A stretch of DNA of 34,925 nt, from assembly GCA_009782495.1 (NCBI GenBank), contig WRIX01000014.1:1-34925 (forward strand), read 5' to 3'. The notes under the pieces were generated by a model. The model was given only the letters and a program-made list of their open reading frames with translations, did not search any database and had not been told where the DNA came from. The stretch comes from Treponema sp. (GTDB taxonomy: Bacteria; Spirochaetota; Spirochaetia; Treponematales; Breznakiellaceae). The position numbers were made by a program, and so were the translations under genes. Positions 13,818 through 24,920 of this stretch are shown one piece after another. The first letter of the stretch is position 1; each line of letters begins with the position of its first letter.

Positions 13818-14384
13818 ATGGCAATTGTAGCCAGTAAAATACAGGACTATAAAACAAAAGCTATAGGCGAACTTAAAAATGTTTTTACCAGCGCCGGTTT
13901 GGCTGACGGCGAAGGGACGGCTAACGATTTTATCTTTGCCGATTACCGCGGGCTTTCTGTAGAACAGATTACCACATTGCGGAAATCGCTTCGGGGCAAA
14001 GAAGCATCTTTTAAAGTCGTAAAGAATAATTTTGCACGCCTGGCTTTTGAAGAACTTAAAACACCTGATGTATCTGATTACCTTATTGGACCGACGGCAA
14101 TTGCGATTGCACCCAAAGATTCCAACGAAGTAGCAAAGATACTGATGGATTTTGTCAAAGAAGCGCCTTCATTGAAGATCAAGGGCGGTCTTGTGGGAAA
14201 TACCGTTTATTCGGATAAACAGGTAGAAGCATTCTCCAAACTGCCCGGCAGACTGGAACTGATTTCAATGCTTATGTCTGTGATGAACGGTCCTGCACGG
14301 AACCTTGCGGCGGCGCTGAACGACATTCCTTCACGCCTGGTAAGGACGGTAAAGGCGATTGCGGATCAAAAAGCTGGTGCATAA
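13818..14384 (+). CDS. rplJ: 50S ribosomal protein L10
   Basis: A 188-residue L10, the base of the L7/L12 stalk. The body shows FIFADYRGLSVEQITTLRKSLR, FKVVKNNFARLAF, YLIGPTAIAI and, at the end, the helix that binds L12 dimers. The start is ATG at 13818, with AAGGAGG about 7 bases upstream. A longer reading back to 13734 only adds residues that overlap rplA and have no family match. It is followed by a 236-base spacer with a palindromic element and an attenuator-like hairpin before rplL. Confidence 0.97.
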   Translation: MAIVASKIQDYKTKAIGELKNVFTSAGLADGEGTANDFIFADYRGLSVEQITTLRKSLRGKEASFKVVKNNFARLAFEELKTPDVSDYLIGPTAIAIAPKDSNEVAKILMDFVKEAPSLKIKGGLVGNTVYSDKQVEAFSKLPGRLELISMLMSVMNGPARNLAAALNDIPSRLVRTVKAIADQKAGA

Positions 14385-14406
14385 AACAATGAATCTATGC
14401 TTATTT

Positions 14407-14510
14407 TTAAATTTTACCTCGCGAAGGCACAAAGACGCAAAGAGAGGAGCGGGATTTGCAAAATACGCCCAAAACTTTGTGTCTTGGCGGCTTTGCGAGA
14501 GGTATTTTAA
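14407..14510. repeat. 104-bp imperfect palindrome between rplJ and rplL
   Basis: The left arm 14407-14442 and right arm 14475-14510 are imperfect inverted copies, each holding GACGCAAAG or TTTGTGTC-like units and ending in TTAA. Palindromes with repeated gcaaag units occur between genes in many environmental bacteria, so this may be a small non-autonomous repeat. It would form a long hairpin in the ribosomal mRNA. Confidence 0.65.
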
Positions 14511-14526
14511 AGGATAAGTGTACGAG

Positions 14527-14571
14527 AACCTGTCAGACTTCATTATGAAGGTTGCTATCTGTCAGGTTTTT
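14527..14571 (+). terminator. Attenuator-like terminator before rplL
   Basis: AACCTGTCAGA (14527-14537) pairs with TCTGTCAGGTT (14558-14568) with one mismatch, encloses a second stem CTTCAT/ATGAAG, and is followed by TTTT. Partial termination here could tune the ratio of L12 and RNA polymerase to L10. That role is inferred. Confidence 0.55.
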
Positions 14572-14620
14572 AAAAACATCTTTTGTATAAAGGGTGTACT
14601 AAACTTAAGGAGAAGATAAT

Positions 14621-15013
14621 ATGGCAGCCACAAAAGAAGAAATTCTGGAAGCAATTGCTTCCATGACAGTTTTGGAAGTTTCCGAACTGGTCAAAGCAAT
14701 GGAAGAGAAATTCGGAGTATCTGCGGCGGCCCCGGTGGCAATAGCGGCAGCAGCGGCTCCGGGCGCCGCAGCAGGCGGCGGAGAAGCGGCAGAAGAAAAG
14801 ACCGAATTCAATGTAATCCTTAAAGCGTTTGACGAAACCAAAAAGATTCCGGTAATTAAAGAAGTCCGGGCGGTAACAGGTCTTGGCCTTAAAGAGGCGA
14901 AAGACCTTGTTGAAGGTGCGCCCAAGCCGCTTAAGGAAGGTGTTTCCAAAGAAGAAGCCGCCAAAATTAAAGAACAGGTCAGCGCCGCTGGCGGTACGGT
15001 GGAAATTCAGTAA
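14621..15013 (+). CDS. rplL: 50S ribosomal protein L7/L12
   Basis: A 130-residue L12, the multi-copy stalk protein that recruits translation factors. The N-terminal dimerisation part (about 1-32) is followed by an alanine/glycine-rich hinge (about 35-58) and the factor-binding domain with [39 protein letters not shown] and [20 protein letters not shown] lies upstream. The 111-base spacer to rpoB holds a hairpin. Confidence 0.98.
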   Translation: MAATKEEILEAIASMTVLEVSELVKAMEEKFGVSAAAPVAIAAAAAPGAAAGGGEAAEEKTEFNVILKAFDETKKIPVIKEVRAVTGLGLKEAKDLVEGAPKPLKEGVSKEEAAKIKEQVSAAGGTVEIQ

Positions 15014-15069
15014 GAAAGGAATTTTTTTCAGAGTTGAAGAAAAGAACAGTCCATTTTTTACTCAAACAT

Positions 15070-15105
15070 CCGCAGATTTTTCCCTGCCAGAGGGAAGATC
15101 TGCGG
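15070..15105 (+). promoter_or_regulatory. Hairpin between rplL and rpoB
   Basis: CCGCAGAT (15070-15077) pairs with ATCTGCGG (15098-15105) and TCCCT (15081-15085) with AGGGA (15091-15095). No T run follows. E. coli has an RNase III cut at the same place in this operon, so a processing site is plausible. Confidence 0.5.
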
Positions 15106-15124
15106 TAAACCAATGGGGGTTGGA

Positions 15125-18100
15125 ATGGTAAAGACAAGAAAAGAAGAAAAAAGATCATACGTAGGCAGAGAAATACGCGATGTGATTGAATTGCCGGATC
15201 TGATAGATATTCAGCTTTGCTCTTACGAACGTTTTCTTCAGCGGGGAAAGCTCAGGGCCGGAAATGCCCCCGATCATCAGGGACTGGAAGAAGTTTTCAG
15301 ATCAACCTTTCCTATAGAAAGTCCCAACGGAGGGGATATGGTACTTGAATACGAGTACTATACCCTGGATGAAGACCATATCAAATTTACCGAACTGGAT
15401 TGTAAGCAAAAAGGCCTTACGTATGCGCTGCCCCTAAAGGCCAGAATTAACCTGATTTTCCAGCAAACCGGAGAAATTCGCCAGAAAGACATCTATATGG
15501 GTGACATTCCCATAATGAGTGAACGGGGCACCTTTATTATCAACGGCGCAGAACGTGTGGTGGTTTCGCAGATACACCGTTCTCCGGGTGTAATTTTCAG
15601 CCATGAAAAAGGAGTATTTTCTTCCAGGATCATACCCTATCGCGGTTCCTGGCTGGAATTTGAAATTGACCAGAAGCGTGAACTTATCTTTGCCAAGATT
15701 GACAGAAAAAAACGAATTCTGGGGAGTATTTTCCTGCGCGCATTGGGTTATAGCTCCAGAGAAGAAATAATCCGATCTTTCTATTCAGTTGAAACTTTTA
15801 AAATAAAAGACGACAAGGATACCCGTGAACAGATAACCGGCAAGATACTGGCAGCGCCGGTCTGGTCAAAATCGGAAACAGAAGCAACGGCAGACGGAGA
15901 GAGAAAAAAGAAACTTTACCAAACGGGAGAAAAACTCCACCCGCACAATGTGGACGAGCTTTTGGTAAACGGAACCAAATCCATTGAAGTGATTAATTTT
16001 GAAGCGCCGGATTCGCTCAATTCACCCATACTGCTGAATTGTTTTGAACGGGAGGAAATAAAATTTGTTAAGGAAGATTCTTTCCGGGATGAACCTACCA
16101 AGGAAGAAGCATTAACAGATGTCTATAGGGTGCTTATGCCCGGTGAGTCGATAACCGTAGAAGCGGCGGAAAAAGACCTTAACAGTATGTTTTTTACCAG
16201 CCGCCGTTACGATTTGGGACGGGTAGGCCGGTGGAAGTTAAACAAGAAGTTTAACTACAAAGAACCTTTAAAGGAACATACCCTGGACAAACAGGATGTA
16301 ATCGCTACCATGAAATTCCTGATCAAGGTTTTTGTGAATGATGAAAAGCCGGATGATATCGATCACCTTGGTAACCGCCGTGTCCGTTCTGTCGGCGAAC
16401 TTATGGTCAATGCGATGAAGGTAGCTTTCAGCCGTATGGAAAGAATTGCCAAAGAAAGGATGAGCCTGAAAGAAACCGACACAATAAAGCCGCAGGATCT
16501 GATTTCCATTAAACCTCTTGTGGCTGCCCTTAAAGAATTTTTTGGTTCCAGTCAGCTTTCCCAATTTATGGATCAGGTAAATCCTCTTGCGGAATTAACC
16601 CATAAACGAAGGCTTAACGCATTGGGTCCCGGAGGCCTTTCCCGGGATCGCGCAGGCTTTGAAGTACGCGATGTTCACTATACCCACTACGGCAGAATGT
16701 GTCCCATTGAAACACCGGAAGGTCCGAATATCGGTCTTATTGTTTCTCTTGCCAACTACACAAGGGTTAATGAATACGGATTTCTTGAAACACCGTACCG
16801 CAGAGTTGTAAAGGGCAAAGCTACGTCCGACATTGAATATCTTTCTGCAATGGACGAGGACCGGTGCTACATTGCACAGGCTTCGGCACAGCTGAACGAT
16901 AACGGAACTTTTTCGGAAGATCAGGTGTCCTGCCGCCGTGAAGGCGATTACAGTAACCGTTCTCCTGAAGACATTCAGTACATGGACGTGTCTCCCAAGC
17001 AAATTATATCCGTATCGGCGTCTCTTATTCCTTTCCTGGAACACGACGATGCTAACCGGGCTTTAATGGGAAGTAATATGCAGCGCCAGGCAGTGCCGCT
17101 TGTTTTTCCCGAAGCGCCCCGTGTCGGAACCGGTATGGAAGGGAAGTGCGCTTATGACTCCGGCGTGCTGATTAAAGCCCGCCGCAGCGGTTCGGTAATC
17201 CGGGTTAGTTCCGGTGAAGTTACCATAAAACCGGATAACAAGGTAGGTGCGGGTCCTCAAACAACGGCAGACGGCCTTGATATTTATAAGCTGGCAAAAT
17301 ACCAGAGGACAAATCAGGATACCTGCTACAATCAGCGGCCCATTGTTAGAGTTGGCGACAGGATAGTTGCAGGACAGGTTATTGCCGATGGGCCCGCTAC
17401 CAGAGACGGAGAGCTGGCACTGGGAAGGAATATTCTTGTAGGATTTATGCCCTGGAACGGCTATAACTACGAAGATTCGATCCTTATTTCCGAACGTGTA
17501 GTAAAAGAAGATATGTTTACCTCAATTCATATCAAGGAATTTATTACAGAAGTCAGAGAAACCAAACTCGGACCGGAAAAGATTACCAGGGACATTCCCA
17601 ATACATCGGAAAAAAGCCTTGATAACCTTGATGCCGAAGGGATCATATGTGTGGGCGCCAAGGTCTGGCCGGGAGATATTCTTGTAGGCAAGGTAACTCC
17701 CAAAAGCGAAACAGAAACCACGCCTGAATTTAAACTGCTCAATTCCATATTCGGTGAAAAAGCAAAAGAAGTGCGTGATTCCTCGCTCCGTGTACAGCAT
17801 GGTATCGAAGGAACAATCATAGATATACAGCGTCTTAAACGTTCCGAAGGGGATGATCTTAATCCCGGTGTTGATGAGGTTGTAAAAGTACTTATCGCTA
17901 CAAAACGGAAACTTCGTGAAGGGGACAAGATGGCAGGCCGCCACGGCAACAAAGGCGTTGTAGCCAAAATATTGCCGGAAGAAGATATGCCGTATATGGA
18001 AAACGGCACTCCTCTGGATATTTGTTTAACGCCGCTTGGGGTTCCTTCCCGTATGAACATTGGTCAGCTTTTGGAAACCGAATTGGGCTGGGCGGCAAGC

Positions 18101-18667
18101 ACCCTGGATGAATGGTACGCTACACCGGTTTTCCAGTCTCCGTCGGTTGAAGATATCGAAGGAAAACTTAAAGAAGCGGGCCTTCCTGTTACCAGCAAGA
18201 CCATACTCCGGGACGGAAGAACAGGAGAAACTTTTGTAAATCCGATTTTCTGCGGCATAATTTACTTCCTTAAATTACATCATCTTGTTGATGACAAGAT
18301 GCATGCGCGCTCTACCGGACCGTATTCTCTTGTAACTCAGCAGCCATTGGGAGGAAAAGCCCAGTTTGGCGGTCAAAGGCTGGGAGAAATGGAAGTTTGG
18401 GCGCTTGAAGCCTACGGTGCAGCCAATACGCTTCAGGAACTGTTAACGATCAAATCGGACGACATGACAGGACGATCCAAGATATACGAAGCGATCGTAA
18501 AGGGCGAACCTTCCACTACAGCGGGCATTCCCGAATCGTTCAACGTACTGGTTCAGGAGCTGCGCGGGCTGGCTCTGGACATGACCATTTACGATGCCAA
18601 GGGAAAACAAATTCCCCTGACGGAAAGAGACGAGGAATTAATCACCAAATCGGGAAGTAACTTCTAG
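15125..18667 (+). CDS. rpoB: DNA-directed RNA polymerase subunit beta
   Basis: RpoB forms one pincer of RNA polymerase and part of its catalytic centre. All main segments are present: the N-terminal [19 protein letters not shown], the rifampicin-region stretch [20 protein letters not shown], then [63 protein letters not shown] and the C-terminal [18 protein letters not shown]. The start at 15125 (about 1180 residues) has GGGGG 5 bases upstream; an in-frame ATG at 15113 lacks a ribosome site. Residue 498 (codon 16616-16618) is Asn where E. coli has Ser531. The next gene is a chemoreceptor, not rpoC. Confidence 0.98.
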   Translation: MVKTRKEEKRSYVGREIRDVIELPDLIDIQLCSYERFLQRGKLRAGNAPDHQGLEEVFRSTFPIESPNGGDMVLEYEYYTLDEDHIKFTELDCKQKGLTYALPLKARINLIFQQTGEIRQKDIYMGDIPIMSERGTFIINGAERVVVSQIHRSPGVIFSHEKGVFSSRIIPYRGSWLEFEIDQKRELIFAKIDRKKRILGSIFLRALGYSSREEIIRSFYSVETFKIKDDKDTREQITGKILAAPVWSKSETEATADGERKKKLYQTGEKLHPHNVDELLVNGTKSIEVINFEAPDSLNSPILLNCFEREEIKFVKEDSFRDEPTKEEALTDVYRVLMPGESITVEAAEKDLNSMFFTSRRYDLGRVGRWKLNKKFNYKEPLKEHTLDKQDVIATMKFLIKVFVNDEKPDDIDHLGNRRVRSVGELMVNAMKVAFSRMERIAKERMSLKETDTIKPQDLISIKPLVAALKEFFGSSQLSQFMDQVNPLAELTHKRRLNALGPGGLSRDRAGFEVRDVHYTHYGRMCPIETPEGPNIGLIVSLANYTRVNEYGFLETPYRRVVKGKATSDIEYLSAMDEDRCYIAQASAQLNDNGTFSEDQVSCRREGDYSNRSPEDIQYMDVSPKQIISVSASLIPFLEHDDANRALMGSNMQRQAVPLVFPEAPRVGTGMEGKCAYDSGVLIKARRSGSVIRVSSGEVTIKPDNKVGAGPQTTADGLDIYKLAKYQRTNQDTCYNQRPIVRVGDRIVAGQVIADGPATRDGELALGRNILVGFMPWNGYNYEDSILISERVVKEDMFTSIHIKEFITEVRETKLGPEKITRDIPNTSEKSLDNLDAEGIICVGAKVWPGDILVGKVTPKSETETTPEFKLLNSIFGEKAKEVRDSSLRVQHGIEGTIIDIQRLKRSEGDDLNPGVDEVVKVLIATKRKLREGDKMAGRHGNKGVVAKILPEEDMPYMENGTPLDICLTPLGVPSRMNIGQLLETELGWAASTLDEWYATPVFQSPSVEDIEGKLKEAGLPVTSKTILRDGRTGETFVNPIFCGIIYFLKLHHLVDDKMHARSTGPYSLVTQQPLGGKAQFGGQRLGEMEVWALEAYGAANTLQELLTIKSDDMTGRSKIYEAIVKGEPSTTAGIPESFNVLVQELRGLALDMTIYDAKGKQIPLTERDEELITKSGSNF

Positions 18668-18681
18668 AAAAGAGGAACGTT

Positions 18682-20445
18682 ATGTTAAGGAACATACCAA
18701 TAGCTGTAAGGTTGGTAGCAATAATTCTTATTCTGATTCTTTCGGCGGCGGCGCTTACGGTGATTATGTTGTTTACAGCCGAAGAAGCAAAAGACAAGGG
18801 GATAACGGAAACTGAACAGGCGATGATCGAAGGTCAGCAGGAAAAGATTAAACTTGGCACCCAATCCATGGCAATCGCCCTGGCGGCAGCATTACAGGGG
18901 ATAACAGACCGTGAAGAACAGCATGACATTATTAAAAGCTTTATTCAGGATTACCGTTTTGAAGAAGATCAATCCGGCTACTACTTTACCTATATTGGTA
19001 CAGTTATTTTTATGCACCCAACCCTGCCCCAGCGCGAAGGGGAAGATCTTGGAGAGACAGCTGATAGTAACGGCGTGTACTATGTAAGGGAGCTTTACGA
19101 AAATGCAAAAAAAGGGGGCGGTTTTGTTTATTTTGTATTCCCCAAGCCGCCGGATATGGAGATTGCTCCCAAAATGGCTTATGTAGAATACATCCCCGGT
19201 ACGGATATTTGGCTTTCTACAGGCATTTATATTGATAATATTGACACCCATAAGGCAGAACTAACTGCCCATATGGAAGAGGCTCTGAAAAAGCGGCTCT
19301 ATCTTATTATTGGCGCGGCAACGGTGATACTCCTTCTTATCCTGGGCCCTATGTGTATTATGACCATGCATTCGATCAATGCGCCTCTTAAGATAACGGT
19401 AGCGGCGGCGGAACAGATAGCTCAGGGAAATCTGAAAACAGAAATACAGATTCAGGGCAAGGATGAGATTGCCGTTTTGCAGCAGGCATTTCTCCGGATG
19501 GCGGAAAATCTTCACAAGGGTTTTGAAACTGTTAAGGCCAAGGAAGATGAAGCTAATATCCGCGCTACGGAAGCCAAAGCAACTGCCGACAAAGTGATGA
19601 GTGTGGCAGCCCGGGTAGAAACCGCTTCGCAGGAAGTGGAACATGCTGTGAGTAATATTTCCAGCAGTGTTACCGGTGTCAAGAGCGGCAGTGATACCCA
19701 GGTTGAAAAGATACTTCGTATACTTGATTCAATGCAGCAGCTTAGCAGCGGAGTGGAACAGATTTCCGGCAGTGCAGGAGAAGCGGCGTCCAAATCCGAG
19801 GAATCCAATCAGAAAGTTGAAGCGGGGATGGAAATGGCCGTTCAGTCAGGCAAGGCTATGGAAGGGCTTTTTACCCTTACGGGAAACCTTAAACAGAATG
19901 TGGGTAAACTTGACGAACAGTCAAAGACTGTTGGAAGCATAATGGATGTGATCACCGATATTGCCGCCCAAATCAATCTGCTTGCAATGAACGCTTCCAT
20001 TGAAGCTGCCCATGCAGGTGAGTCGGGCAAAGGTTTTGCTGTGGTGGCGGGAGAAGTCAGGAAGCTGGCGGAAAAAACGCAGTCCGCTGCCGAAGAAGTA
20101 GGAGCCAGTATCACCGATATGCAGAAACTGGCGCAAAATAACATCAATGCAATGTCCGAAGCAGTTTCTTCCATTAGCCATGTAACTGAGCTGTCGGATA
20201 AAGCGGCGCGGTCATTAACAGAAGCGGGAGCAACGGTTCGGGAAACCATGATTCGGGTTCATTCAATACTGCAAAGGGCCGAAGAACAGGCCGGATCAAG
20301 CCGGGCTGTTACTTCACTGGTGAACGAAGTGAACGGCATTGCCTCTGAAAATGACAGGCTTGTAACTCTGGCGGACGGCGATCTTAGGGCGCTGCTGGAA
20401 AAATCAACGGGGTTGATGGAACTGGTAGCCGAACTAAAAAGTTAA
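18682..20445 (+). CDS. Methyl-accepting chemotaxis protein between rpoB and rpoC
   Basis: A complete 587-residue chemoreceptor. TM1 is about 10-30; a single-Cache periplasmic domain follows (about 35-205, with [14 protein letters not shown] and [16 protein letters not shown]), then TM2 about 207-230, HAMP about 231-285 and a long cytoplasmic signalling coiled coil. The tip that contacts CheA and CheW is about 426-465, with [18 protein letters not shown]. The single-Cache domain usually senses small organic molecules. GAGG precedes the ATG. The gene lies 14 bp after rpoB and 11 bp before rpoC, with no promoter or terminator in either gap, so it must share the polymerase transcript. The reading frame is undamaged. 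Confidence 0.95.
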   Translation: MLRNIPIAVRLVAIILILILSAAALTVIMLFTAEEAKDKGITETEQAMIEGQQEKIKLGTQSMAIALAAALQGITDREEQHDIIKSFIQDYRFEEDQSGYYFTYIGTVIFMHPTLPQREGEDLGETADSNGVYYVRELYENAKKGGGFVYFVFPKPPDMEIAPKMAYVEYIPGTDIWLSTGIYIDNIDTHKAELTAHMEEALKKRLYLIIGAATVILLLILGPMCIMTMHSINAPLKITVAAAEQIAQGNLKTEIQIQGKDEIAVLQQAFLRMAENLHKGFETVKAKEDEANIRATEAKATADKVMSVAARVETASQEVEHAVSNISSSVTGVKSGSDTQVEKILRILDSMQQLSSGVEQISGSAGEAASKSEESNQKVEAGMEMAVQSGKAMEGLFTLTGNLKQNVGKLDEQSKTVGSIMDVITDIAAQINLLAMNASIEAAHAGESGKGFAVVAGEVRKLAEKTQSAAEEVGASITDMQKLAQNNINAMSEAVSSISHVTELSDKAARSLTEAGATVRETMIRVHSILQRAEEQAGSSRAVTSLVNEVNGIASENDRLVTLADGDLRALLEKSTGLMELVAELKS

Positions 20446-20456
20446 AGGGGATTTAA

Positions 20457-23400
20457 ATGAGGGACATACAGGATTTTGATTCAATAATGATTAAGCTGGC
20501 TTCTCCGGAGATGATCCGCGCATGGTCTTACGGTGAAGTAAAAAAACCGGAGACAATTAATTACCGTACCCTCAGGCCGGAAAAAGACGGACTTTTTTGC
20601 GAAAGGATCTTCGGCACTACAAAAGAATGGGAATGTTACTGCGGCAAGTTTAAATCGATACGTTATAAGGGCGTTATCTGCGATCGCTGCGGTGTGGAAG
20701 TAACCCACTTTAAAGTACGCCGTGAGCGCATGGGGCATATTGAATTGGCCGCCCCGGTGTCCCATATCTGGTATTACCGGTCGGTTCCCAGCCGTATGGG
20801 ACTGCTCCTTGATATGACTATGGCTGATCTGCGTTCTGTGCTGTACTACGAAAAGTATGTGGTTATTGAGGCAGGTGATACGGATTTAAAGAAAAACAAG
20901 CTATTAACGGAAGAAGAATACTTCGAGGCCCAGGAACGGTATGGTCAAAGTTTTTCTGCAGGCATGGGGGCTGAAGCAATAAGAACCCTGCTGGAAAATG
21001 TAAACCTGGATGAAATTGCAGTTGATTTGCGGGCCAAGATGATCGAAAAAGGCGCTAAAAGCAACAAGCGGCTTCTTAAACGAATCGAAATTGTGGAAAA
21101 TTTCCGCAGTTCTTCCAATAAACCGGAATGGATGATCCTTGAAGTAATCCCCGTAATTCCGCCTGATCTGCGGCCTATGGTGCAATTGGACGGCGGACGC
21201 TTTGCAACAAGCGATTTAAACGACCTCTACCGCCGTGTAATCAACCGGAACAACCGTCTTAAACGGCTTCAGACACTCAATGCTCCCGACATTATAATCC
21301 GCAACGAAAAGCGTATGCTTCAGGAGGCGGTGGATGCACTCTTTGACAATTCCAAGAAAAAGCGGGTGGTTAAAGGCGCCAGTAACAGGCCCCTTAAATC
21401 AATCAGTGATATGCTTAAAGGCAAACAGGGCCGGTTCAGACAGAATCTGTTGGGCAAGCGCGTTGACTATTCCGGGCGTTCGGTAATTACCGTAGGGCCG
21501 GATCTGAAAATGTGGCAATGCGGTCTTCCGACCAAGATGGCTCTGGAGCTTTTTAAGCCTTTTATAATGAAGAAACTTGTGGACAAGGATGTTGTTTACA
21601 ATATTAAAAAAGCAAAACTACTTGTGGAACAGGAAACGCCGGAAGTTTTTGCAATTCTTGACGAGGTAGTTAAAGAACATCCGGTGCTTCTTAATCGTGC
21701 GCCCACGCTGCACCGTTTGGGGATTCAGGCATTTGAACCGGTATTGGTGGAAGGAAAAGCCATTAAACTGCATCCCCTTGTGTGTCATGCCTTTAACGCC
21801 GACTTTGACGGCGATCAAATGGCAGTCCATGTTCCTTTGACACAGGCAGCCCAGATGGAATGCTGGACTTTAATGCTCAGCGCAAAAAATCTTTTAAACC
21901 CTGCCAACGGAAAACCGATTGTATTCCCCTCTCAGGATATGGTTCTTGGGATAAACTTCCTTACCCGGATTAAGCCCAAGGCAAAAGGTACGGGACACCG
22001 CTATTCTTCCACTGAAGAAGTGTTAATGGCTGTGGAATCAAAAGCCCTGGAATGGGCAGCGCAAATTACCGTTAAGTTACCAAAAAAGAATGTCTGGGAA
22101 AGGGTCGGCAAGCTTGCCGTACAGGAACCCGGCGGATTTATCAAAACATCCGCAGGACGGCTGGTATTTAACGAAGAAATGCCCGCCGAAATTCCATTCA
22201 TTAATTTCGAGATGAAAGACAAGGAACTGAGAGAACTGATAGAAGAAATCTTCAAGAAAAACGGTTCGTGGACTACGGTAAAAGTGCTTGATGCAATTAA
22301 AGCTACCGGTTACCGGTATGCTACAGTCTTTGGAGCGACAATCGGCATTGATGATATTGTGGTTCCCAAGGAAAAGCCTGCGATGATTGAAAAGGCGAAC
22401 AAGGAAGTTGAAGATATTCAAATGCAGTACCGCAAGGGGTTAATTTCCAAAGAAGAACGGTTCAACACTATTATCGAAGCCTGGGGCCGCACCAATAATG
22501 AACTTGCCGCAATTTTGATGAAGACCCTGGAAGCGGACAGGGACGGCTTCAATTCGATCCATATGATGGCCAACTCCGGCGCGCGCGGAAGCCTTCAGCA
22601 AATCCGTCAGCTTGCCGGTATGCGCGGTCTTATGGCAAAGCCTACCGGAGAATTTATAGAAATTCCCATCAGGGCGAATTTTAAGGAAGGCCTTTCGGTT
22701 ATTGAATTTTTTATTTCGACTAACGGTGCGCGGAAAGCTCTTGCCGACACAGCTCTTAAAACATCCGAAGCAGGTTATCTGACCCGCCGTCTTGTAGACA
22801 TAGCGCAGGATGTGGTAGTCAACGAAGATGATTGCGGAACGATCAACGGAATTTTATATTCGGCAATCAAGAAAGGCGAAGATATTTCCGAACACTTAAA
22901 AGACCGCATTATCGGGCGTTATACTCTGGAACGGGTAAAGCATCCCATAACCGGAGAATTAATCATTGATGTTAATGAAGAAATCTCTCCGGAGACAGCC
23001 GCACAGATTGAAGCTGCGGGCGTTGAGTCCGTTCAGATAAGAACGGTGCTTACCTGTGAAGCAAAACATGGGGTTTGCCGCAAGTGCTATGGCAGGAACC
23101 TGGCAACCAATCGTTCTGTTGATATAGGAGAAGCGGTGGGAACCATTGCAGCTCAGTCCATCGGTCAGCCGGGAACCCAGCTTACCATGCGTACTTTCCA
23201 TATAGGAGGAGCCGCAACCAAAATCAGCGAGGATAACCGCATCTTCCTTAAATACCCTGTTTACATCCGTGATGTGGAGGGCGCTCATGTTGAAATGCCG
23301 GAAGTAAATTCCAAAAACAAAGAAGGTAAACTGGAAGTTACCAAACCCGCATACTGGCTTTTTACCCGTAAAGGCCATGCCATTGTAAACAAGGTTATGA

Positions 23401-24812
23401 TGGAATATAAACTGGAAGCAAAAGATGAACTCCTTGTTGAGGATGGCAAGCGGGTCATCCGCGGGGCGCCCATCATTAAGCGGGGCAGCGAAGAAATTTT
23501 GTCGCCGGAAATCGCCTATGCCCTGGTTCTGAAAGACAGCAATGGAAGAAATTCCATGCTCTGTCTGATTGGTCAGGATCAGAAAATCGAAATCCGCAAC
23601 GGTTCTGAATTTATCGCAAAGCAGGGCGAAATAGTGGAAGCAGAAAAAACCATCGCCTCTTTCGATCCCTTTAACGATCCTATAATTGCCGAAGCAGGGG
23701 GAAAGGTTATTTACGAAGACATTATTCCCGGAACAACCATGAAAGAAGAACCGAGCGGAGAAGGGAAAATGGAAAAACGGATTACCGAATTCCAGTTGGA
23801 AAGCAAACAGCCCAGGATTATTATTGTGGATGATAACGGAAACGAAGTAGTTTCTTACTTCCTTCCGAGCGGCGCCTATATTCTGGTTAACGAAGATGAA
23901 CATATACATGCCGGACGCACCATTGCCAAGACAACAAAGGAAAGCGCCAAAGCTATGGACATTACACTTGGTCTGCCAAGGGTAAGTGAACTTTTTGAAG
24001 CCCGCAAACCTAAAAACCCCGCTGTACTTGCCCAGGTTGCAGGAAAAGTGTTTTTCAGAGGTATCGTCAAAGGCAAACGGGTAGTGATAATTCAGGATGC
24101 TTTTGGAAAGGAATATAAACACCTGGTTCCCATAACCAAGCGGCTTCTGATTCGTGACGGCGACACAGTGGAAGCAGGTGAATTGCTTTGCAATGGTGCG
24201 ATTAATCCCCACGACAAACTCCATATACACGGCGAATCGGAACTGCAGCGCTATCTGATGGATGAAATTAAAGAGGTATACCGGCTTAATGGCGTTTCAA
24301 TTAACGATAAGCATATCGGTATTATCATTCGCCAAATGATGCGAAAAGTTGAAATTGTAGCCGTTGGAGATACCCGCTTTATTTACGGTCAGATGGTTGA
24401 CAAGTACAAATTCCACGAAGAAAATAACCGGGTTATTACCGAAGGAGGCCAGCCGGCAATTGCCCGGCCTATGTTCCAGGGCATGACCAAAGCGGCCCTT
24501 AATATTGATTCGTTTCTTTCTGCGGCAAGTTTCCAGGAAACAACCCGCGTACTTACCAATGCGGCCATTGCAGGATCAACCGATGCGCTGCGGGGTTTAA
24601 AGGAAAACATCATTATAGGTCATCCCATTCCTGCCGGTACCGGCATGAAGCGGTACCGGGCTGTAAAACTCTTCGACGAAGATTCCCAGGATCTTGATGT
24701 CCAGATGCAGGAGATCCTTGAGCAGCGAAAACTTGAAGCCCTGGCGGAAGAGGAAATGATGGCTACCCAGGAAGAAATGGTGGAAGCGGAACCGGAAGAA
24801 GCAGATGAATGA
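20457..24812 (+). CDS. rpoC: DNA-directed RNA polymerase subunit beta'
   Basis: A 1451-residue RpoC carrying the catalytic centre. The N-terminal zinc site is C60, C62, C75 and C78. The active-site [12 protein letters not shown] binds Mg with D449, D451 and D453. Later segments include GANSGARG-like [16 protein letters not shown] (bridge helix/trigger loop region), the second zinc-site part [11 protein letters not shown], and the C-terminal [20 protein letters not shown]. The extreme C-terminus is acidic. AAAGGGG lies about 6 bases before the ATG, directly after the chemoreceptor stop. rpsL, a common next gene, is not in the window. Confidence 0.98.
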   Translation: MRDIQDFDSIMIKLASPEMIRAWSYGEVKKPETINYRTLRPEKDGLFCERIFGTTKEWECYCGKFKSIRYKGVICDRCGVEVTHFKVRRERMGHIELAAPVSHIWYYRSVPSRMGLLLDMTMADLRSVLYYEKYVVIEAGDTDLKKNKLLTEEEYFEAQERYGQSFSAGMGAEAIRTLLENVNLDEIAVDLRAKMIEKGAKSNKRLLKRIEIVENFRSSSNKPEWMILEVIPVIPPDLRPMVQLDGGRFATSDLNDLYRRVINRNNRLKRLQTLNAPDIIIRNEKRMLQEAVDALFDNSKKKRVVKGASNRPLKSISDMLKGKQGRFRQNLLGKRVDYSGRSVITVGPDLKMWQCGLPTKMALELFKPFIMKKLVDKDVVYNIKKAKLLVEQETPEVFAILDEVVKEHPVLLNRAPTLHRLGIQAFEPVLVEGKAIKLHPLVCHAFNADFDGDQMAVHVPLTQAAQMECWTLMLSAKNLLNPANGKPIVFPSQDMVLGINFLTRIKPKAKGTGHRYSSTEEVLMAVESKALEWAAQITVKLPKKNVWERVGKLAVQEPGGFIKTSAGRLVFNEEMPAEIPFINFEMKDKELRELIEEIFKKNGSWTTVKVLDAIKATGYRYATVFGATIGIDDIVVPKEKPAMIEKANKEVEDIQMQYRKGLISKEERFNTIIEAWGRTNNELAAILMKTLEADRDGFNSIHMMANSGARGSLQQIRQLAGMRGLMAKPTGEFIEIPIRANFKEGLSVIEFFISTNGARKALADTALKTSEAGYLTRRLVDIAQDVVVNEDDCGTINGILYSAIKKGEDISEHLKDRIIGRYTLERVKHPITGELIIDVNEEISPETAAQIEAAGVESVQIRTVLTCEAKHGVCRKCYGRNLATNRSVDIGEAVGTIAAQSIGQPGTQLTMRTFHIGGAATKISEDNRIFLKYPVYIRDVEGAHVEMPEVNSKNKEGKLEVTKPAYWLFTRKGHAIVNKVMMEYKLEAKDELLVEDGKRVIRGAPIIKRGSEEILSPEIAYALVLKDSNGRNSMLCLIGQDQKIEIRNGSEFIAKQGEIVEAEKTIASFDPFNDPIIAEAGGKVIYEDIIPGTTMKEEPSGEGKMEKRITEFQLESKQPRIIIVDDNGNEVVSYFLPSGAYILVNEDEHIHAGRTIAKTTKESAKAMDITLGLPRVSELFEARKPKNPAVLAQVAGKVFFRGIVKGKRVVIIQDAFGKEYKHLVPITKRLLIRDGDTVEAGELLCNGAINPHDKLHIHGESELQRYLMDEIKEVYRLNGVSINDKHIGIIIRQMMRKVEIVAVGDTRFIYGQMVDKYKFHEENNRVITEGGQPAIARPMFQGMTKAALNIDSFLSAASFQETTRVLTNAAIAGSTDALRGLKENIIIGHPIPAGTGMKRYRAVKLFDEDSQDLDVQMQEILEQRKLEALAEEEMMATQEEMVEAEPEEADE

Positions 24813-24901
24813 CGCCGGGTAATACAGTGCGTAAATCCAGGGCAGCTGTACCAAAATCGTACACGGCGGTTTTACCAAAGGCTTCTACTCAAAGACAGTA
24901 A
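24809..24901 (+). CDS. Possible 30-residue basic peptide overlapping the rpoC stop
   Basis: ATG at 24809 overlaps the rpoC TGA in the ATGA form typical of coupled genes and opens a frame to TAA at 24899-24901. The product starts [18 protein letters not shown] and is basic. I recognise no family. It could be chance; the only support is the overlap and the fit into the 108-base spacer before hisG. Confidence 0.2.
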   Translation: MTPGNTVRKSRAAVPKSYTAVLPKASTQRQ

Positions 24902-24920
24902 CTTGTGATACGTTAATACT

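Noticed and set aside
18682-20445. The chemoreceptor as a frameshift or assembly artefact within rpoBC
   Set aside because: All three frames are full length with their own ribosome sites and natural ends, so the sequence itself shows no damage; only read data could reopen this.
22959-24230. A 423-residue open frame on the minus strand opposite rpoC
   Set aside because: It lies wholly inside rpoC, has no ribosome site or recognisable domain, and is rich in the residues expected from an antisense reading of a conserved gene.
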